The notes: generated by a model from the sequence alone, not told the origin. A stretch of DNA of 64,000 nucleotides from Vitis vinifera (GCF_030704535.1 NC_081810.1:1240501-1304500); one strand, 5' to 3'. Positions 30,640 to 43,977 are shown, numbered from the stretch's first letter. Numbers and translations: made by a program.

Positions 30640-32176
30640 TCACTGCTCTTTCCAAATACGGCCGGCCACCTTCAGCTTCAGTTGCTGCCTCTCGCCACCA
30701 GAGAAGAAAAGTGCTAACTTTCTCTGAATAACGAGTCCATCTTGGCTGTCCCGAACCATTTTATGGCTATCGCGAATGCTCCTGGGAACTCCTTGCCATA
30801 TTAGCTTTCTGCCATATCCGCCTACCTCAAGACTATAGCTGAACTTCCTTGCTTCATTTTCGTCGCCCATGAACCGCAAAAAGGCCATGTAAACAGGTGC
30901 CATTCCCAGATGGAATGCCTCAAAGTGTAAGCAGAACTGCCTGCCAAAACAGTTGAAAACCTGCATAGAATAAAATAATTTTTGAGTTTGATATATTGAG
31001 TAGTTTTTATCCAAGATACAAGCAAATGATCCTGTATAGCCTTTTTTTTTTAAAGGGTTATTGCTAGGCTTGGAGCAGTTAACAATCATTCAAACCAAAA
31101 TAGTGGTAACGTGTTTTCTTTTTCTTTTTCGTTCAGCTTCTCAGCAACCAAACATAAGCTAAATAACATAATGTAGCAAGAAAGTCATCCATTATGTGTG
31201 TGAGAGAGGTCTTACAGTCAGCATCCATGTGGCATTTTCGACTTCTTGGGGATTGGATTTGACATATCTGTGGTTGAAAGTACACCCATCATGCATATCA
31301 ACCTTGTGATCATCCTTGAGGTGCATGACAAGGAGCGGAATATCGCCAGTGACAGAACACTCAGCCCCAGCATACGGGCAGCTGTATGGGCGAAACTGGC
31401 AGTTTTGTTCATGCTTGAGCTTGCTGTAATATGGGAAAATATCATGACAACCGAAAATTTGGTATCTGCATGGAAGTTCCAGTGATTCCGCAATTTTTTC
31501 CAAAGCCAAACACCTTATATTCCCTAGCTCAAAGCGACAAGTTGGGCAACAGTTGTGCACTCTGGCCTTGCAGTTGGAACATAAAGTGTGGCCATTTGGA
31601 CACTACATGGAGAAATCATTAAGGAGCCATTAGAACATAAGTTATTTGCTTATGGTGAAATGTAAAACTTGAGCAGTTCCTGGAAATGAAGATGATGAAA
31701 CATGATGCTGTGACTCTGTTTGTTAACTGTCAAAATAGATAGGAAAACACAGATAATGAATTCTCAGAAAATTCTGAAATTTTCACCCTGCATGACAACT
31801 CAAAACTGCCAACAGGCTCAATGCCATTTTACCTTGTTTTCATGACAATGTTCTTTAGTTTGTGTTTTCACAATATAAAAAGGTATAGATTCTTGAGGAA
31901 AATGACAATATCCAACAACTTTCTTTCTGTAATTTTCCAGGATATATGGCAGCATACCTGGTGAATAGGAGGGTGCATTAGATCCATGCAAACAGGGCAT
32001 TCCAACAGCTCATGCACACCACTAGTTGATGGCATTCCATGCTTTCCACCAACACCAGTAGTTGCTTTTCTGAAAGGAGAACTTCTTAGTTCCAAATTTG
32101 CTGTTGTTACATCATAGTCTGCAAATGCAGAGCGGGACTCGCAAACTTCCTTGCAGATGCCACCTCCTGGAGCCAT
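30640..32176 (-). CDS. SINA/SINAT-type RING E3 ubiquitin ligase
   Basis: Exons 32176-31958, 31602-31216 and 30960-30640 join in phase 0 to 308 residues, the usual size for plant Seven-in-absentia proteins. The RING finger spans about 60-96 (CPVC, then CPNGHTLCSNC, then CCPTC). It is followed by the SIAH-type zinc finger (GCHDIFPYYSKLKHEQNC) and a TRAF-like substrate-binding and dimerisation domain with FNCFGRQFCLHFEAF and FLRFMGDENEA, ending in GRIWKEQ. Members dimerise and ubiquitinate regulators of hormone, stress and autophagy responses. The first intron splits the RING between its second and third metal ligands, a conserved plant position. The 5' leader probably lies in or beyond the repeat array upstream. 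Which SINAT paralogue this is cannot be decided here. Confidence 0.95.
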
Positions 32177-32282
32177 CTCTGTTCACCTCTCTCTTTTTCA
32201 GTTTCTAATTTCCTCAGGTGGTTCCTATCAAAAAAAATTTCCCCAAGTGGTTCTACCCTGTCATAAATAACTGATATTAGAA

Positions 32283-32416
32283 GTCAAATTCTATGCAAAG
32301 TTCTATCCAAAACAAAATTTTGATTCAAGTAAGGGATCATTGTAAAGAATTTACAGGATCAATGATGAAGTTCTACATAGAACAAATTTTGTTTCAAGTA
32401 AGGGATCATCATAAAT
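32283..32416. repeat. Imperfect direct repeat (two copies, about 70 bp) upstream of the SINA gene
   Basis: AGTTCTATCCAAAACAAA...CAAGTAAGGGATCATTGTAA is followed about 70 bases later by a diverged copy ending CAAGTAAGGGATCATCATAA. It lies in the 5' flank or leader intron of the SINA gene. Confidence 0.7.
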
Positions 32417-32747
32417 TGAGAGAGAGGCATAAGATGTCAGAAGCAATAATGTATGGTTAGTGTTATTGAAGCATGTAAGAACTCACTTGAGTGGGAAGAG
32501 CAACTTCTCAGAAAAACAGGTAAGCTTCATTCTTTTGAAGAAATATAGTCATCAACAAAGTATCAAAATCTAACAGTCAGACATCAAAATTCCATGCCTG
32601 TGCCCTCTAGTTTCTAACCTCTCCCACAATTTCCTGATGTTTTCTGAACAAACTTTAATGGAACTGAAAATCTCCCTGATCCTCACAACTTTTCCCTGAG
32701 AAACCCCTTTATTTTCTCACCATTTCCATTGCTTTCTTAAACTTCCA

Positions 32748-32884
32748 ACCAAATTTTCAGAAAACAAGGATTATCCAGAGCTGAACATAATCTAAATCAC
32801 CCTTACAAAACCTCAAACATGCAAAAACCAGCAAAATATGCCAAACTCCATTTCAACTTCCATTCAGTACCATGTTACCAATTC

Positions 32885-32915
<31 letters not shown>

Positions 32916-34700
32916 ACCGAAAAACAAAAGCCAAGTCCGACCAAGAAGAAGAGAACCAAGATGAGATTTGGATCTCATGAGCCTGATTCATCAATTCTTT
33001 TGAACTTAAAAAATTATGTTCCGCTTATTAACAAACATAAATTGCCTGCAGTGACTGGATTTGGATAAATATTAACAAACATAAAAAATTTTGGCAGCTT
33101 ATAGCCAGAATGCGCACATAATGTTATATGGGGTCTCTAGTTGAATCTCTCTGTACTTACAAACTCAAAATCAAAAGTCCATGTCAAGCCCCTTCATTTT
33201 CTTATCATCTCCCACAACTTTCTTACACACTTTCACTCAATTTCCAGGAAAGTAACACTTACCTAAAAATAAAACGATCCTAAAATCAACCCAACAAACT
33301 TCAAACAAGCAATAATCAGCAACATAAACCAAACCCCATTTCAAGTTTCAACTGGCACTGCACTTACAATTAACAAAAGAAACCCATAAGAAAACAAAAG
33401 AGCAGGAAAATCTAACCAGGAGCAGAAGGACTAAAATGAGATTTTGATTTCATTTGCCTGAAACATCAACCCATTTTTTGAGCTTCAATAATTGGCCTAC
33501 ACTTGTCCAAAAAGAAGACAAGAACAAGAATCCGTGGATTCGGAATTTGTCTAGGATGACTAGGTATGGAATAAATATGAGTTGTCAAAATACTGTCAGT
33601 TCGCAGTCATAATATTCAAATCACTAGACCCTCTTTGTACTTTAAAGATTTAAAAATCAAAAGACTTACAAGCCCAAAACCCTTTATCCCGTCCCCATGA
33701 TGAACAACTTTCTCGCTCAACCAAATTTACAGGGAAAAAAATTATTTAGGCCTAAACATAACCTTAATCACCCTCACAAACTTTAAAAGAAGCAAAAATC
33801 AACAACAGAAACCAAAGCCCCATTTCACCTTCCAACCAGTATTGCACTTCTAATCAACAAAACAAACAAAGACAGTAACTGAGTAACAACACAAACTGGC
33901 CAAGAACAAAAAACACCCAGATGAGATTTTGGTCACCCACCACTTGAGCTTCAATGGTTGTGCCACGCTTTCCAGCCAATAATGAAGGTTCCAATCAACC
34001 AAAGAACCCCCCAAAACAACAAAAACTGGCCAAGAATAAGTATACCCAGATGAAATTTTGTTTCCGCAAGCCTTATTCATGAACCCGCTTGAGCTTGGCT
34101 AATTGTGCAACACTTGGAGTTCCAAACAATCAATAAAACAACCCCCAAAAAAAGCTAAAAAAAATGACCAAAAGAACACCCAGATGAGATTTTGACCCCA
34201 TTTTTCTGATTCATCAACCCATTTGAGCTTCCAGAATTGAACATAAGTTGGAGTTCCAATCAACAAAATAGCCCCAAAAGAGAGCTACGGGAACAACAAA
34301 CACTGACCAAGAACAAGAACACCCAAATGGGATGTTGTTTCCATAAGCCCAATTCACCAACCTACTTGAGCTCCAATAATTGTTCTAATCAACAATGAAG
34401 TTCCAATCAACAAAAAGAAAACCCACAAAAAAAGGTATATAAACAAAAAACTGACCTAGAACAAGAACACCCAGATGAGAATCTGACCCCATTTGCTTCA
34501 TCATCCACCCATCCACCGACTCATCAGAGCCTTCAATAATTGTGCCACACCTGGGTCCAAAAAGAAGACAAGACCGTCATGGGTGTACCCTGAAATTGCG
34601 TGTGGTGACCGGGTATGGAAATAAATATGAACAAGAGTCAAAGATCTTGGCAGTTCCCAGCCATAATGGTCACATAATGCTCCACAATAGCCCACTGTAC
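32748..34700. repeat. Nested tandem repeat array upstream of the SINA gene
   Basis: Large diverged units start near 32748, 33226 and 33706 (period about 480 bp). Each carries AAACCTCAAAC/AAACTTCAAAC, then AACCAAACCCCATTTCAA-like, then ATGAGATTTTG. Within the third unit a sub-segment beginning CACCCAGATGAGATTTTG is repeated five times, at 33913, 34043, 34177, 34320 and 34468 (spacing 130-148 bp). The tail of the large unit (CCAAAAAGAAGACAAGA, then TATGGAATAAATATGA-like) appears at 33508 and again at 34557. A poly-A run lies at 32894-32918. No reading frame persists between copies. Confidence 0.8.
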
Positions 34701-35915
34701 ACCTTGCATTCGGCCTCAATTTTTTTACTTCACATTATTCATATTAAATTGCTTCTGTTGTCCTCTTTAATGGTGACTCAGTGTTGGCCTTTTCTCTTGA
34801 GTTTCCCATGAGAAAGGTAGCATTTCCCGCACGCAACGTTTGAAAATTTTTCAATTGGCCGTTGATGGGTGATGGAGAAGTGGGGTTTGTGAGGTAAAGT
34901 CCATTGAACTGGGGTGGGTTGTTGGATGTTGATTGGATGAGATTGTGTCTGGCCAATGGGAACTTGGGGTGCTTTTGGGATTTTGTGGGGTCGAGCTCAT
35001 GAGATTATTGGTCAAAAGTGGCTTCCTTTTGATTGGACCACTTGACTTTTTGTAGCAAATTGGATCCCAATCCAATGAGACCTTGAAATTTGGATTCTAG
35101 GGGTTTTCATTTTTTTCTTACATCTCTTACACGTGTGTGTATGTTAGAGGCATGGTAAAGATTATCTAAATGCTTTAACTAGAAAGGATATTTGTTTAGA
35201 ATTTGATGAGATTTGGTCTTTAGATTATTCATATTTGGCCAATCTATATGGATCCCATAGAAGATGTTGTTATCACAGAAAATATATCATGTTTTGGAAC
35301 TCGTTCCTACATAGAGGCTAAGTTCACTGTCAAAGATTCCTTAGTTGGTTTAAGAGCGATTATGAAACATACACTTGTTAATGTTTGAAAGCGTTTTCTT
35401 ATAAAAATTAGCTCTTGTTTGTTTTGATTACTTCCGATGTTATCATTTTTATAAAGAGATTAAGGTGGTGTTTATTTTTTTTTACTTAATTCTAAAAAGA
35501 ACCTTAATACTTAATAGTGTTAAATATTAGGTTGTTTATTTTTGTAGTATTTTATTTCAAAATCAATATGTTATTTTTTCTATTTAGAAAAAATTATATA
35601 TTTTGGGTTTTTCTATTTAGTAAAAAATTTATAATAAGTTATGAAAAAATAGAAAAACAAACAACTTAAATTATGAAAACAAATTATTTTCAGTAAAAAA
35701 ACCAAAAAAATAAACACCACTTAAGTTGGGATAATTTTTTATTTTTTTATTTTGCATTTAGAAAAAAGAGTTCAAAAATACAAAAAAGTGAAAAATATCC
35801 ATTTAATGTTTTCAATTGTTGCATATCTTGTATCAAATAGAAAAAAAGTTTTAGGAGTTGAATATGTACATGCTCCTCTTAATCATGCTCATGCATTTTA
35901 AAATCATGAGGGTTT

Positions 35916-37692
35916 TGTCATGCCCCAAAACCCACTTCAAGGGCATGACAATCATTTCACACCTCAAGCCCAAATGATCAAAGTGGAAACGACACAAACA
36001 TTCGTATTGTAATTGAAAAGAAAATTATCAAATACCAAATTCCTATTCAGAGTAGTAGGACAAAATTCTAAAATCTCCAAGTATCAACTTTAAAAAAACT
36101 AATACATCAACCAGAGTGTTATTGTCCAAATAACTCCAAATTCAAATAATTTAAACGAAAAATAAATTTTAACATCTAAACAATGTCCAAAATAAAGTTT
36201 GAACTAAAATAAACCTAGTCATCACTCCTCGTCCGAACTGAGAGTACCTGAAAAATTATCAACGAAGGGGCGTGAGCTTAAAGCTCAATAAGGAACATCA
36301 ATGCAGTTTCATGGATAAAACATTTTCAATCAATATTGCAAATAGGAGATATAACATATACTTATTTTCATAAAAAAACTTTTGAGTTCGAAATACTAAT
36401 ATATTCAAACTTTTCAACAAACTTTCTCATATCCATTTCAAAACATTTTTTCATCAAAACCAAATCAAATGCATTCAAAATATCTTACTATGGTTATCAA
36501 ATAACAAATGGTGCCCAATTAGGTGGGACTTTACAAATGAGTGACTAATTTCAAATTTGTTTCATTTAAGGTGAACAAAACCAAAAGTCAACAATTATAA
36601 CCCGTTGATTAGGGCCATAGAAATGTCAACAATTATAACCCGTTGACTAAAGTCATAGGAACCAAAGTCAAACACTTTATTTCATTAATTTAAACTTGCA
36701 AAACAAAATATTATATCTCCAAAATTTTCCACTTTTCATAAATAAAGTGAGAAGATTCTCAAATATACTTTTCATACAAAACACATATTTGATCCATGCA
36801 AAAAGATAAAAATAATATTTTTACACTTTTCAGAATACAATATAAAAAGGAAATTATTTCTTCGGTAAAAATTTGCATTAATTTCCCTTACCTTGAAGCA
36901 CTCAAAATCTTGAAATATTTAGTATTAGGGATTCTAATTAATTTATCATTTTAAAATTATTACCATCAAATATTATTTTCAATTTCCTAAACAATAATTT
37001 ATTTCCTTTTTTCTAACTTATCTAAAATAAATTTTTTAAGAATATTTATTTGCATTAAACTATTATTACTATTATTTAAATCTCCTACTGAAACTTAACA
37101 AATACCCCATGCAATTCTTTTTTTTTTTTTTTCAACATTTCAAATCCTTCATGCGCTTCTTTTATCATTTCTTTTTCCTTTTTAAAGTCAAAACTTTTAA
37201 CCTCTGTACTCACAATTTTATGTAATTTTCACATCCAAAACTATATAATTTTTTTATTTTATCTAGATTCATTTATTTGAGTAATCAAAATTTATTGATC
37301 TCCATTAATAAATCAAACTATGTTCATAAATTTTTAATCTTTTTGACCTAAAAATTAATTAAACGAACTCTAATCAAAATTGAGATATTCCAAAAGAATA
37401 TCTAAAGTGTTTAAAACTAATTAACGAATATAAAATATTAATTTAAAGATTAAAAATCTTATCTGAAAAATTGATTTTCAAACCCTAAACCTTAAAACCT
37501 TCAATCCTATGCTCTCTGATCTATCTGATCTCTATGTAAAAGAGTTTTCTAAATAGAGAATATATGAAAGATATAATTTATATATAGTGGTTTTAAATAC
37601 GAAAAGATTTTTTTACCCTTATTAAATTACTTTAATTAATTAATAATTTTAAAATTATGATTTTACCCCTAAATTGGGTTTGGGGCATTACA
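35916..37692 (-). mobile_element. Solo LTR, Gypsy-type (1,777 bp)
   Basis: The element starts TGTCATGCCCCAAAACCCA and ends TGGGTTTGGGGCATTACA, so its ends are TG...CA within an 18-base imperfect inverted repeat. It is flanked by GTTT at 35912-35915 and 37693-37696, a likely 4-bp target duplication. On the minus strand it has a TATA box (ACTATATATAAAT, about 37578-37590) and the GAGCTTTAAGCTCACGCCCC-like motif of plant Gypsy LTRs. There is no internal coding region or second LTR, so it probably arose by LTR-LTR recombination. Confidence 0.75.
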
Positions 37693-40600
37693 GTTTAGAG
37701 TTGATAATATATATTATACTATTGAAAGTATGATTAAATCTCAATTATGTTGTGAGGGTTTGTTTGACTATGAGAATAATTGCGATATTCCACATTTTAT
37801 ATTAGTGATATATAGTCAAAAAATAAATGTTAATATGAATAAAATATCATATCATGTCATATTATTTGAAATCAAATATTATATTAGAAATAATTATTAG
37901 TATTTTATTTATTTATTAGACTCTACATTATTATAAAAGTATATATTTTTATATTAGAAAAGAATTCATTTTAGCTAAATAATTATAAATATATTAAAAT
38001 ATTTTATCACGCTATTTTAAAATTAATAAATATAATAAAGAAAAAAAGAGTAATGAATTGATGTAATACAATAATGTTATTATAGTATATAATATTGTAC
38101 TATATAAAATTTTAATTATATTTTTTACCATTTAAAATAAGATCTTAAATTCAAAAAATATTTCACAAAATTTATTTTTTAATAATAGTTTTTACTTTTA
38201 GAAGAAAAAAATAAAAAATGAAAATAGAAAATAAAAACTAAAAAATGTTTTCAAACCAAAAACAAGCCTATGTATTGGGAAATTTTTTACAATTACTTAA
38301 AAAAAAAATGAAGAATCACTAAAATGATTTTTAAATTATCATTTTGTAAGTGATTTTTCATTTTCAAAAAAATCATTTTTTCTTATATCATATGTTTGCC
38401 AAAAATATTATCAAAATACATTTTTTAATTTGTATCAAAATATTAATTGGTTATATTTGAAAACATTTCCAATAAAAACATTAATAATAAAAGTATTACA
38501 AATAAAAGCATTTTAATGAGGCTTGCTCCCAAAGGAAATCTAAGTTTTTTTCATATTGATTTCTTGGTGATATTATGTTTTGATAAATGATAATTTCACA
38601 TCAACTATTGTTTCAATAGTTAGGTAACCCAATAGAGGGAATTGGACTAGATTCAATTTTCAAAACATTGATATCTACCCTATGTTCGGTTGTTAAAAAT
38701 TTTGAAGTGAAAAGAAGGATAAAGAAAATGGAAAAAAAAAAATATAAAAGAAATAAAAATAAATTTAAAGAGAAGAAATTAATTTTATATATTTGTTAAA
38801 ATATTCATTTTACTTTTTTATTTATTTATCTTTTTATATAAAAATTAAATGATTTAAAAACATATAACTTTTTAAACCATCTTTCATATTTTCCATAGAA
38901 AAAACAATTAATTGAAACTTTTCAATTTGATTCAAGTTTCAAGATGATATATGAGGCATTAAAGTTTTTGTTTGAACTGAAACTTTCAACCATACATTAT
39001 CACTTGTAATCACTATTAGGGTTGATATTATTTTCTTTTTTTTAAGTAGTAATATTAAAATTATTTGTCATTTTCGGAAAAATGTAATTAAATTGTCTTT
39101 TCAATATTTCTTATATATAATTTAAAATTTTAATAATATTTATCTAATGAGTTTTATAAATTATGAAAAATGAAAAATATGTTTAGTTTAAAAAAAGTAC
39201 TAAGGAAAGAAAAAAAATGTTAAGAAAAATAATTTTTTTCTTATATGATTTATTATAAAAAAAATTGCAGTAGAAAATCAAATGTATTTAAAATTAATTA
39301 AAATTTATACATTTTAAAATTATTTAATATTTATATAATAGAAGAAAATAAGTTGAATAAGTTTGAAAAAACATATAAAATAATTTATTTATTTTGAATC
39401 TATTTTTTATTTTTCTTTATTTTTTCTTTTATTTTACTTTTACTTTCTGTTTTCTTTCTCTCAAATTTTATGAGAATCAAGTATAACCAAAAATTTTATT
39501 TCATAATGTTTTCGAAAACCATCATCAAGAAACACTCTTTAAAAATAATTCTTGAAAATAATTTTTACTTGTTTCTTAATACAAACTTTTATTTGGGAAC
39601 TCAATTAAATCTAAAAAACTGTTTTCTCAACTTATTCTTTATGAAAATAATACATGGTTATATACAATATAAAATTTTCTAAAATATATTTGATAATTCT
39701 ATTTTTTTTTCCTTAGAATACTCTTTAAAATACTTAAAAGTGGATTAAACTAAAAATAAAAAATAATAATAAAATAATAATAAAAAACCTGTTTTTAGAA
39801 CAAATCCTTCCTAAATCATTTTTAGTAAAAAAAAATTATTAAATATATTTTTGATATTAGAAAACAAATTTCAAACCCATTCTAACTTCCCTGTATTACA
39901 TTTAAATTTTTTTTTTTCATTTAATACAAACATATTTTCACATGAAGAACACTTGGCTCAACATGTTCCACTTCCAATGATTTAAAGTTATACCATTTTT
40001 CCATGTCTATAAGTCTATTCTAAAGAGTTTCTTCATGTTATTCTAGACAAAATTGTGACCCCACAAGGAAGAAAAATGTAACAAATTAAGGGTTAGGAGT
40101 TGAAACTTCAATTGTTGAGTACAAACCCAAGCTTCCTTTCTTAGAAGTTTAACAATTTCACATGGTTACAATTTTCTCATTGAATATCAACTTTCTAAGG
40201 CAACGTGTACTCATAATGTATTATTTAATTTTAGTACTATTGTAAGTCAAAATTTTCCATTAGAAGTAGGAACTTGTCAACATTTAAAACACCTATTTTT
40301 CTAAATTTTGATTTCAAATCCACGTATCGTTTTTTCATTTATTTCATTCACGTTGTCTTTAAAAACCGTCTCACTATAAAATACAATATATAAGGTTATG
40401 TTTGATTTGAAAAATTTAAGGGAAAATGTAAAGGAAAAAATAAAGAAAAAAAGTTGAAAGAAAGAAAAAGTAAAATAAAAATTAATTTTAAAATCAATAA
40501 ATTATTTTATATGATTTTTTAAATTTATTTTATATATTTTCTATCATTATATAAAAATTAAATAATTTTAAAATATATAATTTTTTAAATAATGTAAATT

Positions 40601-41510
40601 ATATTTGATTTTCTTTTATATTTTACACGATGAAATCAAACATGAAAAAACTATTTTTCTTAAATTTTTTTCTTTTCTTAATATTTTTCAGAACCAGCTT
40701 AAACCTCAAAATTTTGATGGAAAATTTTGTTATTTTCTGGTAAAAGTCCATGAAAATCTTGTTGGGAGGCCTTCTTTAACTGAATACAATTCAGGGAGGA
40801 AAACAAAAAAAAAAGCATTAAAAGGATGAGGCCTCCACTTCATTGATTGCCTCCTTTATTTAAATACAAAGCGTATACGTTAGGAAAAGTGCATGCACAG
40901 CATGAGGCTTAATGTCCAAAGCCACCTCATGACCTCACCACCACCTTTATCTTCTCCGGTTTCACACGGATGTTCCTTCTCTACATTGTTCTCCCTCCCA
41001 CTCATCAATTACGTAGAACGGTAGAACACATCAAAATTTATATAGTTTTCAAAACTTTCGAAAAGTTAAAGAATACGAAAAAAAGAGGGAAATAAATTTT
41101 CCTTTTTTTTTTCTTGAAAATTTTCCGCAATTTAAAGACATCTTTCAATTATTTCTCTGCTATTAATTAATATAGACACAAAACAATAGATTTTGTGGTC
41201 CAAAAATTTCATTTTCTAGAAAGATTACTTTCACATTTCTTCGATTTTCCTTCATTTTCTACTGTAATTTTCTCCGTGAAAATGACATCACCCGTGACCC
41301 TTAGAATGATTCAAGAGGTGGGTCACAGACCAATTTATATAAAAAGAATTAATTAATTCTAATATCATCCAAAGACTCCAATGACCTCTTCAAACTGCAT
41401 AATCCATATGCAGTTCTTCAAGCTTTCTGGCAGTCAAATAACAACTTCTATGCCTTCTGAGGAAAAACCCTTCCCCAGAAGTCAAATTGGCTGCTCCCAA
41501 GCAGCCTCTT
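37693..41510. other. AT-rich intergenic region
   Basis: There is no gene. Foldback-like elements with ends such as CCTATGTTCGGTTG (about 38680) and GGTTATGTTTGATTTG (about 40393) resemble those in the DnaJ-type intron. The last 200 bases before 41517 are less AT-rich and promoter-like. Confidence 0.5.
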
Positions 41511-41516
41511 CTCCTC

Positions 41517-41524
41517 TATAAATA
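41517..41524 (+). promoter_or_regulatory. TATA box of the small membrane-protein gene
   Basis: TATAAATA lies 83-90 bases upstream of the ATG at 41607, giving an expected transcription start near 41550. That start excludes the out-of-frame ATG at 41531. Confidence 0.75.
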
Positions 41525-41606
41525 CCCCCCATGCATCCTTCTTATCCTCAAACCCAGTTCTCCTTCTGCATAATCTTCTTCCCCACCTGCAAATTTCCCG
41601 AGAAAA

Positions 41607-41888
41607 ATGGCCTTAATGGACGGCTCTGTGGCGGATATGCTGATCAAGGTGGTGATGTTCGCTATCGTTCAGGGTCTGGTTTATCTGATCCTGAAGAGTT
41701 CTTCAGACGTTTTCTCAAAGAAGAATATGAGGTCTCTCAGCTTCAAGCCTGCTCGATCCGCTAGCATTCGCCGGATTCTTGCTGCCATCTCCGATTTTCC
41801 TGCAGGCAGCGAGGTGTCATCGCCATCATTAAGAGGCCTGCAGTCACCCACCGGAGAATATGACACTGCTGATGAGGATAAATCCTAA
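41607..41888 (+). CDS. Small plant membrane protein of unknown function (93 aa)
   Basis: A single-exon frame of 93 residues has a strong TATA box upstream and a good start context (AAAAATGGCC). Residues about 12-29 (LIKVVMFAIVQGLVYLIL) form one hydrophobic segment. A basic Ser/Arg-rich stretch (MRSLSFKPARSASIRRILAA) and an acidic C-terminus (YDTADEDKS) follow. Small plant proteins with this layout exist, but I know no assigned function. GC content is clearly higher than the flanks, as expected for real coding sequence. A shifted frame starting at 41531 overlaps it but begins upstream of the likely transcription start. The gene stands alone, with AT-rich DNA on both sides. Confidence 0.75.
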   Translation: MALMDGSVADMLIKVVMFAIVQGLVYLILKSSSDVFSKKNMRSLSFKPARSASIRRILAAISDFPAGSEVSSPSLRGLQSPTGEYDTADEDKS

Positions 41889-43972
41889 GAGTTCTTCAGC
41901 ATGTCGATGCTGTTGATTATATCTGTTTGGCGTTTGTTTAGGAATTGATTCTTTTGTTCTTTTAAATGGTATTAATTTTGGGGTTTGTGTGAGGATTTGG
42001 TTTTGTATTGATTGAAATATTTTGTGCATACATAGGATTTGTGTGAATGATCATTTCTCGGGTGTAGGCTTAAAAATTGTAATTTCATGGATTCATGTGA
42101 ATAATTAATTCTGGCCTGCGTCCCGACCTTTTAAATACTGGAATAGAGAAAGAGAATGAGATTTTTTTGAAGTTTTCATTCAATACCATGTCGGGTTTTT
42201 TTTATAAGAATTAGAACTCAAAAATTTGTTTTTTATAAAAATGCTTGGAAATTTATAAATCTAACCTCTTGCATATTTGAACTTGAAAAATAACTTTTTT
42301 TTTCTTTTTTTTACATAAATGTCATTCAACATTTTGATTATTTTCAAATGAATTTTAAAAGAGAATATTATTTTTATAAGCAAAAAAGACTATATTTATG
42401 TTAAAAATAGATCAATTTTTAGATTGAAAAATGTGGAGTGCTAGAATGTATTCCAAGAAGACATAAGATTCTCCTATTGTTTAGGAATCTTATAATTTTA
42501 AAATTATGGTTTAATTATAATATTAAAGGATTAACTTATAATTTTAAAATTTGAAATGTGAGTTTATTAATAAGATACAATACAATTATTTTCATATTTA
42601 TAAATTTTAATTCTGATATAAAAATAACACCCTGAAGTTTTTTTAAATTTAATTTTTAGTTATTATTAATATATATTTCCAAATAATAACACTTTATTTT
42701 ATAATTTCCAAATAATAATAATATCGTAACACTTTATTTTATAATTTCTAAATTTAAATTTATATTTCTTTAAAAGATTAGATAACATAATCCAATGAAT
42801 TGAGAGATTTTTAGATATGTCCCGTATGTTGTTATAGTCGTGCATTTCTAAAATTTTTAAAATTTAAGATAAAAAGTGATGGATTTGTTGTTTTCATATT
42901 GGTGATACTCAAAATAATTTTTTTGGATTTTTATTTTTGATCATTTTACTTTGGTGAACATATATTTTTTTTTTAAGAATTCAATAAAAGTTATCAATTG
43001 GAGTAATTAACTAATTATACTCGATACTTATTTTGTATTTTTTTTTTTTTTAAGGAAAAGTGAGTTTTGATTCACTAATTTGAAAAAATATAGAAAAATA
43101 GACCTCAAATTTTATAAATTAGTTTTATTTTCATCCATTTAAAAACTATTTTAAAATAAATTTTACCATACATGGATTTTGAAAAATAAATTTTGAAACT
43201 TTGACAACACCTAGAGTTGTTTGGGAACTATTTTTAAAAACAATTTCTTTTTTCTTCAAAACAAAAAAAAAAAATGTTTTCAAGTTTCTTGAAAACAAAA
43301 AGGTGTTTTTAAGACTCGAAAACATGATTAGTAATTTAAAAAAATAAATAAATAGCTTCTCATGAACTTGTTCTGATTTTAATTGTTTTCTAATTTTTTT
43401 AGTAATTTTAATTATTTTTTAGAAATTGTTTTAAAAAATAATTATTGATTGAAACCCTTTTAAAATATATTTGAAAACAAAGAATACAAATTAAGAATAT
43501 TTTAAATTCTCAAACAGATTTTTATTGTTGGAAATATTATAGAACTATTTTAAAAAATATTCTTAAAAACTGTTTTTGAAAATCATTTTTAAAATTTTTC
43601 CCAAACAAGCCTCAATTGTAAATTGGGCTGAGCTGGGCACTGTATTGGATCATTCACCCAAAATAAACCTAATTGGGTTGCCTTGTTCAAGTTTGCTTCC
43701 TCTTTTGAGGTGATCCACCTTCACTTCCGCATCCACCAATAGGCATATGTTCCAGAATCAATCCAACCAAACCAAACACCTCAACTGGGAAGGTTTTTGA
43801 AACTTTTGTGATGGATTAATGAATAAAATTAAAAGAACTGAAAAGGGTTGTCTCTCCAGATACAGCCATTACGTGGGCAATCTTCACAAGTTCAGATGTG
43901 GGGCAAAGAAATTTTTCTCAAGCAGAAAATGAGAGATTGACTCTAATTCTTCAGATTGCATTGAGATAAGTA
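41889..43972. other. Intergenic region left of the Copia element
   Basis: About 200 bases of 3' UTR of the small gene are followed by AT-rich DNA and a foldback element. The last 350 bases (about 43620-43977) are less AT-rich and were contiguous with 50243 onward before the Copia insertion, so they are the former 3' flank of the GRIK-like kinase gene. Confidence 0.55.
43207..43613. repeat. AT-rich foldback element
   Basis: The left end GTTGTTTGGGAACTATTTTT mirrors the right end near 43596-43613 (TTTCCCAAACAAGCCTC). The interior is TTTTAAAAA-type with no protein. It is the same family as the copy at 15628-15933. Confidence 0.65.
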
Positions 43973-43977
43973 TTTTG
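43973..43977. repeat. Target-site duplication, left copy (TTTTG)
   Basis: TTTTG immediately precedes the 5' LTR and matches the five bases following the 3' LTR at 50238-50242. Confidence 0.95.

Noticed and set aside
32894-34700. CRISPR-like array
   Set aside because: Repeats are long, diverged and without short unique spacers; the organism is a plant, so this is an ordinary tandem array.
41531-41764. Overlapping 77-residue frame before the small membrane-protein gene
   Set aside because: Its ATG lies only 7 bases after the TATA box, upstream of the likely transcription start, and its product has no consistent features.
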